Shown: positions 49,301 through 61,800 of the stretch, piece after piece
How positions within the stretch are numbered: position 1 is the stretch's first letter
Layout: every line of letters begins with the position of its first letter
Assembly: GCA_033063855.1 (NCBI GenBank)
Contig: CP093831.1
Location: 8,122,001 to 8,186,000, forward strand
DNA from: Smittia aterrima
Taxonomy: Eukaryota > Arthropoda > Insecta > Diptera > Chironomidae
Direction: 5' to 3'
DNA: 64,000 nt
Made by a program: the position numbers and the translations under genes
Notes under the pieces: generated by a model
What the model was told of the DNA's origin: nothing
Database searches by the model: none
What the model saw: only the letters and a program-made list of their open reading frames with translations

Positions 49301-52300
49301 GCAAACAAGTTTCTATTGCCAGTGTCATACACAGAAGTTTGGGACCAAGAAAAGTTTTTAATTAGGCTTCGCTACGTCGGCAATCATTGTGATTATTTCT
49401 CAAAACTATCTAATTACCTCAATTTAAATCTACTAAAGTTAATGAGGAAGTCTATGTGTCATCGCGGAAAATTCTATGAATTTTAATTCATTTTTCTCTC
49501 CACGTCTTCCGTATTTCCCTTCTCGCGGAAGATGAAGATTAATTTTCTCCTTAAAGGAAACGTGCTTTTCCACGCGAAAACTCAATTCACAGTCGGGGGA
49601 ATTTCCTTCTTAAAAAAATAAGATTTCATCTTCAGAAGCGAAGCCGGGATTAAAACGATGTATGTCGTCGTCAGGTGAAATTTAGGAGATGATGAAGAAA
49701 TTTTTCGCTGTTTGAATTATTTCTGTAAAGTCTACTGATCCTCAAATCGTCGTTTTATGATAATTTTTGTGAGCCTCACACTTTTTCGTGAGGTCGGGAG
49801 GTTCATGAACCTATAGATAAACTTAATTAAGCACTCGAGACGTAGTTTACGAACATACCCGACATCTTTGAAATAAAAAATTCATAATTTTCACTCAACG
49901 AAATTTAATTCAAATGAAAAAGTTCGAGCTCATACGTTATCGCTCATACTTCAACAAAAATAAATTCCTTCGAAGGTTTTATTTTCTTCTCGAAATTAAT
50001 CACTACATTAGCTTTTATGAGCCTCACCGCTTCTTCCCTTTTTAGGATCTGTTTCAATAATACGTTGCTATAGCGAGAAAGCATGGCGCTTGGTCGAAAC
50101 CTTCTAAGAAGATATGAGAGTTTGCTCAATTAGACGCTACGTGATTTTCGAACGAACCCTTACCGTCGCTATAAAATTTGCAGGCAAAAGAAACAAAAAA
50201 TTGGAATAACAAGCGAGACTTTTTTTATTTGCTCATTGCATGAGGAGCATTAAGAAGCGACGGCAGTGGCAAACGTAAGAAAAGGTTGAGAGAATAAATA
50301 ATAAAAGCATAAATTCCGCATTCTTTTCGCTTCTAAAATATTTTTTTGTAGGCCCAACGCAAGCACAATTCCCACTCAAGTTAACTTCATATTCTTCTTT
50401 TATGGAAATTCGATTGTGGTTGCGAAATTTCTTTTTCAACATTAAGTTTTATTGAAAGTACTTTCTGGCGAGGACGTCGTAGCGCAAATTCACGAGGAGC
50501 ATCTATTAAAAAAGATGAGAATCGAATGGATCCCATTGTTGCTAAAAGGAATTTTTTATTCCATGTTTTCCTGCCACTCGCTTGTACTTATGTGAACATC
50601 GGCAATGATAATTACGAGCTTTTTGATCGTTAAACCCAGACGTTGGTTTTTCAGATGTTTTCTGGGTTACGAGATGTTGACCAGAAATAAAAGAATTTAT
50701 TAATGAGAGCCGACGACGTCGTCGCAGGCTATAATATGAAGCTCTTTTATAATAAATTTAATTCATTCGATAGTGAATCTCTTGCTTTCGCTGAAAGTTC
50801 CTTTTCAGACTTAATTTCCCTTTGAAATATTCTTTCTCGCTTCTTAGCCGAACATTCATCATGAATAGTTGAATGGATCTTTTAATCTAATGGATTGAAA
50901 GACTTTTTCTAGAAGCTTTTCAGACGACGACGACGAGGACGAGAGGAGTGTGAAAGGAACTTGAGAATAGTGGGAAGCGCAATTTAAGTAGAGCAAAGAA
51001 TTTATCACCATCACTAGTTGTATTCCCTTTTCAATGGCCACAAAAGTCCAATTTTCATAATTTTCTCAATGAGCACTTGCCACACTTTTCCCTTCTCTCG
51101 TTTCCTGCCGAGCACTCAAAGCACCATCAATTAAAAGAGAAAAATGGGAATGGTTGGAAAAGTTCTATCAACATGGGGAAGTGGAGCAGTAATTTTCGAA
51201 AATAGTTTCTCAAGCTTCTTTAGAATGCTCTACCGCAAATTTTCCATTAGAGAGTTTTAATACATTTTTGACCTCGTTCCATGAACCGATAGGGAAACTT
51301 TTGCCACTCATTTCTCCTGTACGAGAGGACAACTTATCTTAAGGAGGCTTACACACCCAAGAGCTCTCGAATGAAAGTGGAAAATCAATTAAAATCATTT
51401 AGTTTCCACCAGCTATGCGGTCGTGTGATTAATGCGATTTCGTCAGCCCTCTGCGGATAAGCGAGAAATTTGTTTCAAATAATTCTTGAGGCGAGAAGTG
51501 AGAAACTTAAACTAGATCATCGTTGGGAGATGGGCGAAGTAGCGTCTTCAACCTTTTGAATTTCCCTTGTGGCGTTCGAGATTCCCTAACATGAAATTTT
51601 TCATTCACTTATGAGCGTAGAGATGTGCTCGTAATATAAATCAGATTTGCTGTTGGATGTTTATTATCAAAGTAAACCTTTACCAACAAGGCAAGGAATC
51701 TCAGAGTAATGGAGCGTCTTTGAACTTTATGGTTTCTTTAACCCTTCAGCTGCCTCGTAATAAAAGGAATTTTCAAACAAAAATTTATGCTTTCTAATTG
51801 AGAACTATTTATACTCGAAATTAATTATTAAACATAAAATTTCCTTGTTAAAGCTTTTAAACACTAGAAAGTGATAACAAAAAAAAGTTCTAGTTTCATC
51901 TTTTGAACGCTCGTGCTCTGATTTCATTTCTGTCTCATTCCTTATCGATTTTTCTCAAGAAGATATTTTTTATGTCGTGTCCCAGTGCCGCAGCAGACGG
52001 AATAAAAAAAGCAAGAAAAGAAGGAGAAAAGTGCACGAGAATGGCGAAATTTTCTCATGTCTCGATTCAAAGATGAAGCACGAACGAAATCATAAATTTA
52101 AGAAGGAGGAGAGTCTGTGAAAATCAATCCATAATTGAGCCATAAAATGTGTTGCCAGTGAAGTGGGAGAGTAATCGAAAATATCGAACTAATTCCAACA
52201 TAAGCTTTCAAGTGTTTTCGAGAGTTTAACGGGAGCCCCTGAAGGAATATTCGAGAAATATTAAACTTCCATTAAAAAAATTCTTCCGTTTGACTCGATA

Positions 52301-53884
52301 CATATTCTCCCTCATTCCTAATCCATTTTCGGTCTGCTCCAGAAGCAAGAGGAGGACGTTGAGAAGAGTGTGGATTTGAGTGAAATGCTGAAGGCTGAAC
52401 GAGAGCTTTTTCTAGTATCGTCGATGACGCTAAGAAGGAAATGAATAATGACGACTTTTTATCCCAAGATGTTTCATCTTTCAGGATTTATTTTAAGAGA
52501 ATGAAGAAAATATGATGCGATAGTTGAAAAAAGATTTGATATTTTATGAGCTTTTCTCTTCTTACTCTCTCTCTCTCACTCATTCTCTGAAACCAATCCT
52601 AAGCTCCTCGAAAATTTCTAATTTATGCAAATAGATTTAATAAGTTTTCCCCAAGCAATTACAGTCTTCGCTCGAGAAACCCCTCTCGGCTTACCGTCTG
52701 AAACTCTGTCTGATAAGCTATGACGCCCTTCAGAAGACAAAGCGCTCCAAGAGCTCAAAATTAAATTCCTGAAAAATGAGCTGTGAAAGAAGCCAACAAA
52801 GAAGAGAAAGCTTCTGATAAAGCAATAAATAAAATATCATTAGAGTGAAAATAAAGAAGGGAAATTATTGTCTCTGTCAAGCGGCCTCACACTCTTCAGT
52901 ATTGAATTCCGAAATGAAGCCTTTCACGCCTGAGGTTAATTTGTGAAATTGAAAGCTTTTTATGGTTGTAGCAACGCGCTCGAATAACGTTATCTCGCTT
53001 AAAGTTCATTTTTTATCGGTCATTTTTCACAATAACTACGGAGACAGCTCGGCGACTCGTTACGTTATTTCTCATAACTCAGGAATGTAAATGATTCTTC
53101 GCTGAAAGCTTCGCATAATGAAAGCCCACACTTTTCTGCTCAACCGATGTGGGAGTTTTTGCACTTTAATGAACACGACATGGTTTGTCGTTTGTCGATG
53201 AAAACTTTAGGGAAATTTCCACGCAATGAGGACGACGAAACGGAAGCGGCAATGGCAACGGAGGAAAACATGTAATGAAAAATTGTAGAATTAAAAAAGT
53301 TTTTCTCTCTTTCGCTCTGCAAATGGCTTCTGCTTTCCTTTTTCCCTACCGTCGCAAACGTGCCGAGGAGAAATCTCTTTGTGGTGAGCTTTGTTTAAAA
53401 GGTAAATGATGGAGATAAGCTGATTCCCGAGACGATGCGAATAAAGATGGGTAGGATGGAAATAGGATTAGTAGTGGATTCGAGTGAGATTGCTGATTCG
53501 AAACCTCAGAATGTTAAATAAGTTTGATTGTAGATGGTTGGGTAGCGTGGTTAAGTGAAAATCGTATCTCGAAAGTGGAGATAAGGCAAATACATGTGGC
53601 GAGCTTTACCTGTCAGCCTTTTTAACTCCCGACCAAAGCGCAGCGGTGACAGGAGGCATAAACCTTAACGATCCAGTTGGCGGCGAAGCATAAGGTATTC
53701 CTTTAAACACTTCAACTGGCTCTAGGTTCCTCCCTTCTAAGTGCACAATCGTTCCCGACACTTGGCCATACTTCGTATGGATGATTCTTGACGACATTTG
53801 AGCCTGATCGTTAGCAGGCTCGTTATCGTCGCCACCAGACGAGAGTGGCAATAAAATTGAGACAACCAAAACCATCAATAACAT
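31395..53884 (-). CDS. Neuroligin (cholinesterase-like synaptic adhesion protein), complete
   Basis: Ten coding exons splice in frame to 896 residues: 53884-53610, 47564-47401, 37229-37053, 36981-36541, 36480-36333, 36271-36059, 35991-35853, 33225-33074, 32983-32886 and 32278-31395. Residues 1-16 or so are a signal peptide. A carboxylesterase-like domain runs from about 31 to 620 (FKGIPYASPPTGSLRF, SEDCLYLNVY, FVHGDGESYEWNSGNPYDGS). The nucleophile elbow reads GHGTG at 252-256, so Gly254 replaces the catalytic Ser. His525 in HGEDLPYFFGAPL is kept. A Ser/Asn-rich stalk leads to a membrane segment at about 730-755. The cytoplasmic tail has a polyglutamine run (869-877) and a C-terminal ELRV that fits a PDZ ligand. 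Neuroligins sit postsynaptically and bind neurexins. The start is the first ATG of exon 1, which is followed directly by the signal peptide; the frame is open further upstream but has no ATG. It lies head-to-head with the second neuroligin. Which insect neuroligin subtype it is remains unsettled. Confidence 0.95.
31450..31495 (-). repeat. CAG/CAA repeat encoding polyglutamine
   Basis: Within the last neuroligin exon, a mixed CAG/CAA run encodes nine consecutive glutamines inside a wider His/Gln-rich stretch (about residues 864-881). Mixed codons make it less prone to slippage than a pure CAG run. It lies 15-30 residues before the PDZ-binding end. Confidence 0.85.
33226..35852 (-). other. Intron 7 of the first neuroligin, hosting element copy B
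   Basis: This 2.6-kb intron interrupts the esterase-like domain between DYPQ and RQGC, in phase 0. The other nearby introns are only 60-90 bp, apart from the 0.6-kb last one. It contains the second copy of the inverted duplicated element and a 12-bp palindrome, GTGAAGCTTCAC, at 35615-35626. No nested coding gene is supported. Confidence 0.8.
34001..34218 (-). repeat. Duplicated element, copy B (inverted relative to copy A)
   Basis: Reverse complement of 22436-22655, with the identical 46-bp block at 34091-34136. It lies in a neuroligin intron in the same sense as the neuroligin transcript. Read on the minus strand, the frame around MMANKNAVIAYVND is open. It differs from copy A by substitutions and a single-codon deletion before the block. 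The transcript can fold into an imperfect stem-loop: GUG, UUGC, UUAUGUA and AAUG pair with the downstream arm around an AUAC loop. This folding was done by eye and needs computation. Confidence 0.8.
37230..47400 (-). other. Intron 2 of the first neuroligin (10.2 kb)
   Basis: Bounded by donor CAAG|GTAAGC at 47401/47400 and acceptor TTCGCAG at 37230. Reading frames inside are short (up to about 150 codons), with no domain I recognise and no splice logic, so I call no nested gene. Large 5' introns like this are common in neuronal adhesion genes and usually hold enhancers. Confidence 0.7.
47565..53609 (-). other. Intron 1 of the first neuroligin (6.0 kb)
   Basis: The donor is AG|GTAAAG at 53610/53609 and the acceptor TTTGCAG at 47565. 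It splits an Arg codon at phase 2 (KKAD-R-FSAVCPQ). The second neuroligin has no intron here. It contains a GAC/GAG-rich tract near 50932-50945 and a CT-rich tract at 52561-52580. No nested gene is supported. Confidence 0.7.
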
Positions 53885-56800
53885 TGTCGATAGAACACTT
53901 TGAGTTGCCCACAACGAAAAACTTTTATTAACTTTCCTAATCGAACTTTTTCACATTTCTTTTCATTTTTATTTTAATTTATTTTTGTTTTACACTTTGA
54001 GAACGTGGAACTTCATTTTTTTAATATAAATTTGAAACTTTCCTACTTTAATCTATTTTGATATTAAATATTTTTTTTTTCTATAAATGCATTGATTATT
54101 TTTAGTAAACTTTTCTTTTTACGAACACTGCTTGAAGAGAAAATCTTTTCTTCCGGGAAATGTTTTCACAAGAATTTTCGTGTCCTCATGCGGCAAAGTT
54201 CAGCTTTTCTTTCAATCGATTCTGATTTCGATCGAGTAAACAAAACTTTTTCGACGCTGAACAAGCTCGTGGGAGAAGCAAATCAATACAGGAACTTAGG
54301 TTCTTCATAGTTTATTGATTGGATTCTTGAATAACATAATTCCCATCTGTTCTCCTTTCCTTATCTCTTCAGCAAATCACTTATAATCCCATCGGATAAT
54401 CGAGCGAACCTTCCATGTACAATTTTATTTTATTTTCTTTTTTCCATGAAAATCTTCTCACAAAGGCAAATCTTGTTTTCGTATTGTTTCGAGAGATTTT
54501 GCTGGTGGAACTTTTCTTTTATTGCGGCGGTGGAGAATCAACTAAAGCTTTTCTCCATAATCCATTTCCAATTCACTTTAATCTCCTGGTAATCCATTGT
54601 AGTGCAGAATTATAATTCAAGTGCTTTCTTTTTGTTTAATTTTTAATTTTGTTTATTGCGATTTATTTTTGAGGCTCTTGGCTCTGAACCAACGACGATT
54701 GTTTTGAGTGTAAAATCACTTTCCACCTTTAAAGGCTGCGAATTTCTCAATTTTTATCGCACTGAGCTTTTTCGAAGCTTCAACTTAAACAGAGAAAAGT
54801 TGTTTTTACAACGTTGTTAATTGTCATCGCTTCATTCTTGTAATTGCAAGTTGTAGCACCTTGTCACACATTTTTCTTTGAGTCTAAGGAGGAAGTGTGA
54901 TTTTAACGATCTAATAAACACCAACTGTCCGAACTGAATGGATCGACGGGAAGATCTGAGAAAATAGGTCTTTAAGTCGGGAGGAGTTGGAAGATTCCCA
55001 AAGTGCATTCATTCCAAAATTGGAATAAGAATTTAAGGGCGCAAGTCCTTTTTCGAAAATGGAAAATGCAAAATATCCTTTGGAAACATTTGTGTCTTTG
55101 CTAAGTATTTTCATCTTAGATGATTATCCTGTTGAGCTTTACCACCTAGAGATTTTCCATCATTCTATCATTAAAATAAATGCTTTAATTTCTTTAACAA
55201 AAATCGTTAACGATGAGATTTGAAAGCAAACTATTTACAGAGTTTACAGAGAACAATTTGATTTCTAAGCTTGAAGTAGCTTCATTCATCAATCGCCAAA
55301 CAACAAAAATTGAATGAGCAAATTCAATTTGAAGATCAAATTTTTTATTTGATGACTATAAACTGTGAAATGATGAACTCATTAAAACTAATATTTTTAA
55401 CTGAAATAAACAAAGATGTGCGAACTAATGATTTTTGCTTTCTTTCTTTAGCGAAGAAAAATAAACAAGACTTCATTTCAAAACAAGGTAATTGGCTTTT
55501 TGACGAGCAAACTTTGCTGTTTAAGTTTCTTTTCATTATTTGACATCAAAGACAAGTCTCGATTTTCATGTTGAAGGGACGTTATAGCTATCAATGCCAT
55601 CATTAATAAGCTGTCGGTTACAAAAACAAATTCTTCGTCATATTTGACTGTTGAAACATCAAAGCAACTCCCAAGTATTTGCAGAAGCGCAATGAAGAAG
55701 AAAAGAACATCTCGCGAGAAAGTGAGTTATGAATTATTAAATAAAACAATTCGCGAGTGCAGAACTCGAGAAATCCATTTCGGAAAGTTTTAATTGCAGT
55801 TAACTGGAGGAAAAATAAAGCAAAAAAAAACTCAATCGTAAAAGCTGTTTACGCTGCTTCGGGAATGTTGACGCTTCATCGTCTTCTTCTCTCGCTTTCT
55901 TGAAAAAACAACGAATAAAATAAAATCACGGCTAGGAAAATTTGTGGAGGAAGATATCGAGTACAGGGAGAAAATCCAAATGTTTATGTAACGATCGTTA
56001 TCAATTTACTCGCGCAAAAGCAATAACGTAAACAAAGCGAGCAGCAGCATAAACAAGACGAAACAACATCAGTACAAAAACAAGCTAAAACCTGCGAGCA
56101 AACGAAAAAAGAGAATTTTAAAATGATTCTTTTTTGTTCAGGGAAATGCTGTGGAAAATGCATGAGATGAAAATAGAAAATGGTAATTAAATTAAATTGC
56201 TCTCTATTGGAATACGAGCTGGGCGACCGAGGCTCGGGCGGTCTACGAATGAGGTCACGGCTCGTAAAATTTGCCTTTTGAACCAGTAAAGTCATTCTGA
56301 CGAGAACGATCCAACATTATAACGACACGCGCCCTCGTACTTGATATTTTTAAACATTATCGCACATGGCGAACGCCATGAGATTTCTCCTCGAGCCGTG
56401 CATTCGCCAACATCTGCACAAAATCACACATGGCTTGATGATTTCTTGTATTATTCCCTCGATTACCGTGACAGTTGCTGCGCTTTTTTTCTGCTGAATT
56501 TTCTTTTGTGAATTTTAAATTTAAACGAAATGCAACTTTGATGAACCCTCATCAGCATAAGCTTCCATCTTTACCCGACTGTAGCATCATTGACCTGAAC
56601 GAGACGAAATCAGATTATTTTGTCGTGAATCTGTCCACAAAATATCACGAAGCTTCTTATTCTGACACGCGACTGATCTGATGATCTTACATAATTATGA
56701 ATCTTCATCTTCACATTTCAACGACGAACGGTTCTTGAGTTTGTTCTAATTTTACTTTGCCTGCAACAGATGCAACCGCAACTGTCTTCTTATTTCGCAT

Positions 56801-58715
56801 TTTATCTTTAAGTACGCGAAGTCGTGTCGCTGCATAGTAAATCGCATCAGTCTCTTCAGGAATTCTTTGTTGATGATGTTGAGGGAAGAAGTTTCATTTT
56901 CTGTCAACGACTTTAAAAGTTGTCAAAGTTTTCTTGACACTACACCGAGCGATGAGTCCCTGAAGAAAAACAAAGTTATTTTCGCAAGAGTTCACATGAA
57001 AATGATTATCTTTACTCTCGGCTCCGTGCACTTCTCCCCTCTCTAGACATGCATTCACATTCATCATGCTGGCAATGAAGTAAACTTGGAAAAACATGCA
57101 AATTGAAAGGCAATTTACTTTCGACTCTAAATATAACGAAGTTTGAACAGAAAGGTTATACCGAGTCATTTTCTTATCGCGACGAAATTGGTTTGCGTTT
57201 ATTTTTTAAAAAAGAGAAGTTTTGGTTGCCAAACAAACAAAATCTTTTGCTCGACGAGCGAAGAGAGGAAAATTCTTCTTCATGCAGAAAATAATTGAAA
57301 ATCTTGAAATTTTTCTTCTCCGCTTCAATCTCGTTTTAAGCGAAATGTAACATAACATCAGAAGCTAACAACACACAAACATTGCTCTTGATTTATTTTC
57401 GAGTTCTGCTCGTTTCATTCCCAAACATGAAGTGAGATTTGAAATCCTAAAGAGATTTCCTTCTCGCTCGAGAAGAAATGTCGTGCAAAGCAAATATTTC
57501 CGACTGCAGAGAGAAATTTAAATGTGTGATCGATGAGATTCTCATTTGCAATTACCTGAGACTGCAGATGATTTCATTTGTCACTTTCATTTTCTATTTG
57601 ATGTTCTAACTGGAGTAGTTTGGTGCCTTTGGGATTCGTGAAAAATATCTCTGTCGCCCTTTAAAAAAGAAATCAACAATTCAGGTCCAGACTTTACTTG
57701 GACATCTGTTGCCTTAAACGCATTCGTTCGAATCATTCCCCAATGCTCCCCTTACTCACCCACACAGAAAACATGTCGCGACTCTCGCCTCTCGGCGATT
57801 TTTATTTTTAAAACATGTTTCGAAAAATGAAATTTCGAGAGATTTTCAGTTGTGAAGAAGTAACGAAAGAAACGAGAAGATCGCGCGATTTTGCCGAACG
57901 AGGAACTTTTGAAATTTCTTTCTCCAGCTCTTGCAAACAATGAAGGAAAGTTTTTGCAACCAAGAAAACTTCAAACATTTTTCCAGTAAAGCAAGAAATT
58001 AAAAGTTGGAAAATAAACTGAAAAATTCCTTCGAGGAGAAAAGAAAATAAAAATATTGAAAATATTTTCGGAGAAAAAGTGAAAAGTTAGAAATAAAATG
58101 TGAAACTTGTGTGTATTCAGTTCAGTCACCTGATTCGAGTATCGTTCCGCGTGCCAAGAGCGTAGAAAACACAACAAAATGTAATAATCTTAGTTATCTA
58201 GCTCGTCGTGTATTATTGCGAGGACTGAAAAATACGAAAAACTTTCAATTTGCGTGAAAAAAGATCAAAAGATTTTTTAAAAATAATTTCCAAGTTTCTT
58301 TGTGAATTTTTCCACGGCAAAAAAACTTATTCAAAGCAAAAAAAAAATCTCATTTTTTCATATGAAAATATTGACTTTGCGTCTATCCATCCATCGAGTG
58401 CTGGTTGATAAGCAAAGCAGCAAAAGTGCAAGCATCGCATCGTTCGCGGTGTGAATATTTCATCTCCGTGTAAAAAAGGATCTAAAAGGAAAACGCTGAC
58501 GAGATGAGCAAAAATTCTCTACTGCGATGAGTTGATTATGTTGATGGTGCAACAGATTTCAAAGGCGAAAAAAAATATCGCGAAGCAGCAAACACCATTC
58601 CAATAAAAGCAACGCCATTGTTTGTCGTCGTTCATCATCATAGACAAAGTTTTATTAGAAAGTGAATGACAAAAAGAGTGAAATAGTTCAGCACATAAAC
58701 CGCGCAACACCTCTT
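53885..58715. other. Shared upstream interval between the two head-to-head neuroligins
   Basis: About 5 kb separates the two initiator ATGs, and it must hold both promoters unless further 5' exons lie elsewhere. Two overlapping initiator-like TCAGT motifs at 58117-58127 could start the plus-strand gene, without a TATA box. No minus-strand core promoter was identified. Open frames are short and unconvincing. Confidence 0.5.
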
Positions 58716-58877
58716 ATGCAAAATTTTTCCAATATTGAGCGACGTAAATTTGAATATCAAAGCACTGTCGAAGCTCAAAGCACAACAGCGCACATTAAAA
58801 AATCATGCCAGCAAATTTCAAATGCAAATCCTCGTGAAAAATCAATTAACGAAGAAGAAAAACCAATTTCGAAATGA
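58716..58877 (+). other. Upstream ORF overlapping the second neuroligin start (ATGA)
   Basis: A 53-codon frame starts with ATG at 58716. Its TGA stop (58875-58877) overlaps the neuroligin ATG (58874-58876) in an ATGA arrangement. If the leader includes this stretch, which is likely given its proximity, ribosomes would have to reinitiate or scan past it, which could limit neuroligin translation. The peptide is polar and resembles no family I know. Other ATGs occur earlier, so the leader could be strongly repressive. Confidence 0.45.
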
Positions 58878-61800
58878 AAAATTTCATTGCTTTTTGCGTT
58901 TTGATTTTGAATGTGAACTCGTGTATGAGCGATGAGGGAATTCACCAAAATCGCGATGAATTCCAAGTCTTTGAGTCACCAGGCAGAAGTGACGTGTCGT
59001 CGCCACATGATAAACAAGCAACAAATGTGAATCGCGTTACGAGGCAGAATTCATTTCTGCCATCGCATTCAACGTCGAACTATTTTCGTGAACTAATAAA
59101 TAGAAATGAAGGCTCAAATGACAATAATCTCGAATATACAGTCGATCCTTCATTTACAAGTTTTCTTGTGCAAAAGCAAAGAAAACAACAATCAGACTTT
59201 CAAAGTTCAGTGAATTATCGAATGACAAGGGAAGTTCAAGTGAAGCAAGGCCGACTAACCGGCATAGTTAGAGAAATGAACGTTCAATCTCGACTTAAGA
59301 ACGTCGACCAATTTCTGGGCATTCCCTATGCTGAAGCTCCGATTGGGTCGCGAAGATTTATGCCACCATCATCGCCACTTCCATGGACTGATATTAAGCG
59401 AGCAAATAAAATGGAAGCGGTTTGCCCTCAGAAACTTCCTAATCTTAGTGATCCCAATGGATACAACAAGGGACGATACGACCAAATCAAACGACTGTTG
59501 CCTTACTTAAAACGAGAGAGCGAGGACTGCTTGTATCTCAATCTTTACGTCACAAGCTACGGTGAGTTATGAGATGAAAGAATGTTTGACAATCTGCGTT
59601 CTTCTCTCGAGATTAAATTATTCTTTCAACGGTTTGTTCGCTAGAAGCTCGCAGCGATATTTTAAGATTTGTTATGATGGAAGCACGCGAATGAAATCTT
59701 TTTGTGTTGTGATTTTTCTTCTCGTCATTATTTTCTTCTTTCGCTAAATCTGCGCTGCCCTGCTTTGACGTCTTGTTCTACGCTATCTAAAAATAAAAAA
59801 ACGAAACATTATGCACAACAGTCCCAGCTGATAGAACATTAATCATTTGAGATTATTGCAGTCGCTTCTGCATTTACATGAGATCTGACTTACCGGGCTG
59901 GAAGATTTTTTTAACATTTTAAATTCTCTTCATGTACACGACGGACATCCAGAATCATCTCAATTTCACTGTGTTTAGCATGATCATTAGCATAAACGCT
60001 GTTTGTGTCCTCGGAGGTTCAACGGCATTAACATAAAATTTCAATCAATCTCTCATTTTATCGCCGTCCTCATCACAACATTTTTGACGGAAATTGCTCT
60101 GAAAGTCACCTCATTGTTATGTTGATTTTGGCTTTGTGTGAGTCTCTGGGCCCGGAAAAAGGGACGATGCCGGAATTCAAACATTGCCAAAGTGAATAAT
60201 TTTTTCGTAAACTATCGTGTGACAAATAAATCAACGTTTCGTGCAGTTTTTGTTCTTCGACCGCTTTCCCGTGATTTTCCATTAATTTTTCCATGGAAAA
60301 CTTCCGATTGTTGACTCGGCTCAGGAATTTGCATAAATTTTCCTTCGTTAGCCATTTATTTACATTTTCTTGCCATCAAACGAATGAAAAATCCTCTTGA
60401 AAAACGAAAGAAGATAAAAAATTGCTCGCCATTTCGTCGGAGCGCTGATTTATTTCTTTTCGACTCGACGCGAACGGAAGCGGCCTTGAGGGCTTTTCCA
60501 TTACATTGCAATGTAATTAGATTTGAGCGACGGTTTCAGATTGAGGGAAATGGCTTTCTGGCTTGTTTTCACAAAAAAAAATGGAAATCTCACTTGATCC
60601 CATTAGACGTCGTATCCAATATTCAAGAGACCAAGTAGCAGATGCAGCGGAAGAATCGCTTCTTGTCTTACCGGAAACAGAAAATTATTCTCTCTGACCA
60701 TATGTTCTCGGTTGAACTGTTGCTTCTTCATCCTTCTTCTCAGCCTTCTCCTCCAGATGTGGTTTCTTGTTCGTTGTCGTTCATGTATAAATCCCGAGAG
60801 AAAAAGAAGAAAGCTTTTGATTAAGTTCTCTCTTCTCCTAACCTTGACATTGTCAGAGGAAAATTTGTTTGAGGGGAAGGAAGTTAAAAATTAAAAGATT
60901 AAATTGCAATCACTTACGTAATGAGAGCATCAACGTCTAATATTGGAGCATTAAACCCTCATCGCGTGAAGCTTCTCTGAAAACAATCGATGCCGATAAT
61001 CATTTCCTTGAAACTTTATCGCTTCATCCAATTTTCACGCTCATGAGATTGAAGGAAAGCGATTTTCCAAACAATCGATATCTTTCATGGACATCGATAT
61101 CATAACAAATAATTGCTTTCATCGAAACGTTCTCATTAGTGGGATTTGTCGAGTGGAAGCGTCACTTGAGATTTTATAAGCTCTCGAAGCTTACTCTTGA
61201 AATTAAAAGATAAACTTTCCATTTGTTTTCAATCCAAAACAGCGAACTTAAACATTGAACCTGATTTACAAACTCTTTCATTTGTTTGCACAACACATGA
61301 TTTCCATTACTCGGTCGATTAAAGCGATTCATCTTGTCTCGATGCTAATTGAAAACATTCGAATGTTTAGCTTAACATTTCATAACAGCTATGTCACTGG
61401 CCTATGACCCGTTCCGCACGTTAACAGCTTCGAATGTTTACATTAATCACTGAGCAGTTTCCGACACACGAATCTATCGCTTTCATTGTTTGCGTTGTGG
61501 AGAAGAAAGGAAAATCAATTAATGATGATTGCAAGCGAGTGACGAAAACATTCGCTAAACTGTTTACGAATTTCGATTAAATCTTCTGTTATCTTTTTCG
61601 TTCAAGATGGGAAAGGCACAACAAAGAACATGCCCGTCATTGTCTTTCTACACGGAGAGTCGTTTGAATGGAACTCTGGGAACTCCTATGATGGTTCGAT
61701 TCTCGCTAGTTATGGACAAGTCATTGTAATTACACTGAACTTTCGACTGGGAGCGCTAGGTAAATACTAAAAAGCAAATGTAAACTGTAACCACGAAATT

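Noticed and set aside
37230..53609. miR-932, which I recall as hosted by a neuroligin intron in flies
   Set aside because: I looked for its mature sequence on both strands by eye and did not find it. A computed search would be decisive.
53885..53914. Ten-codon upstream extension of the first neuroligin (starting at a TTG)
   Set aside because: The extension has no ATG. The first ATG at 53884 is followed at once by a good signal peptide.
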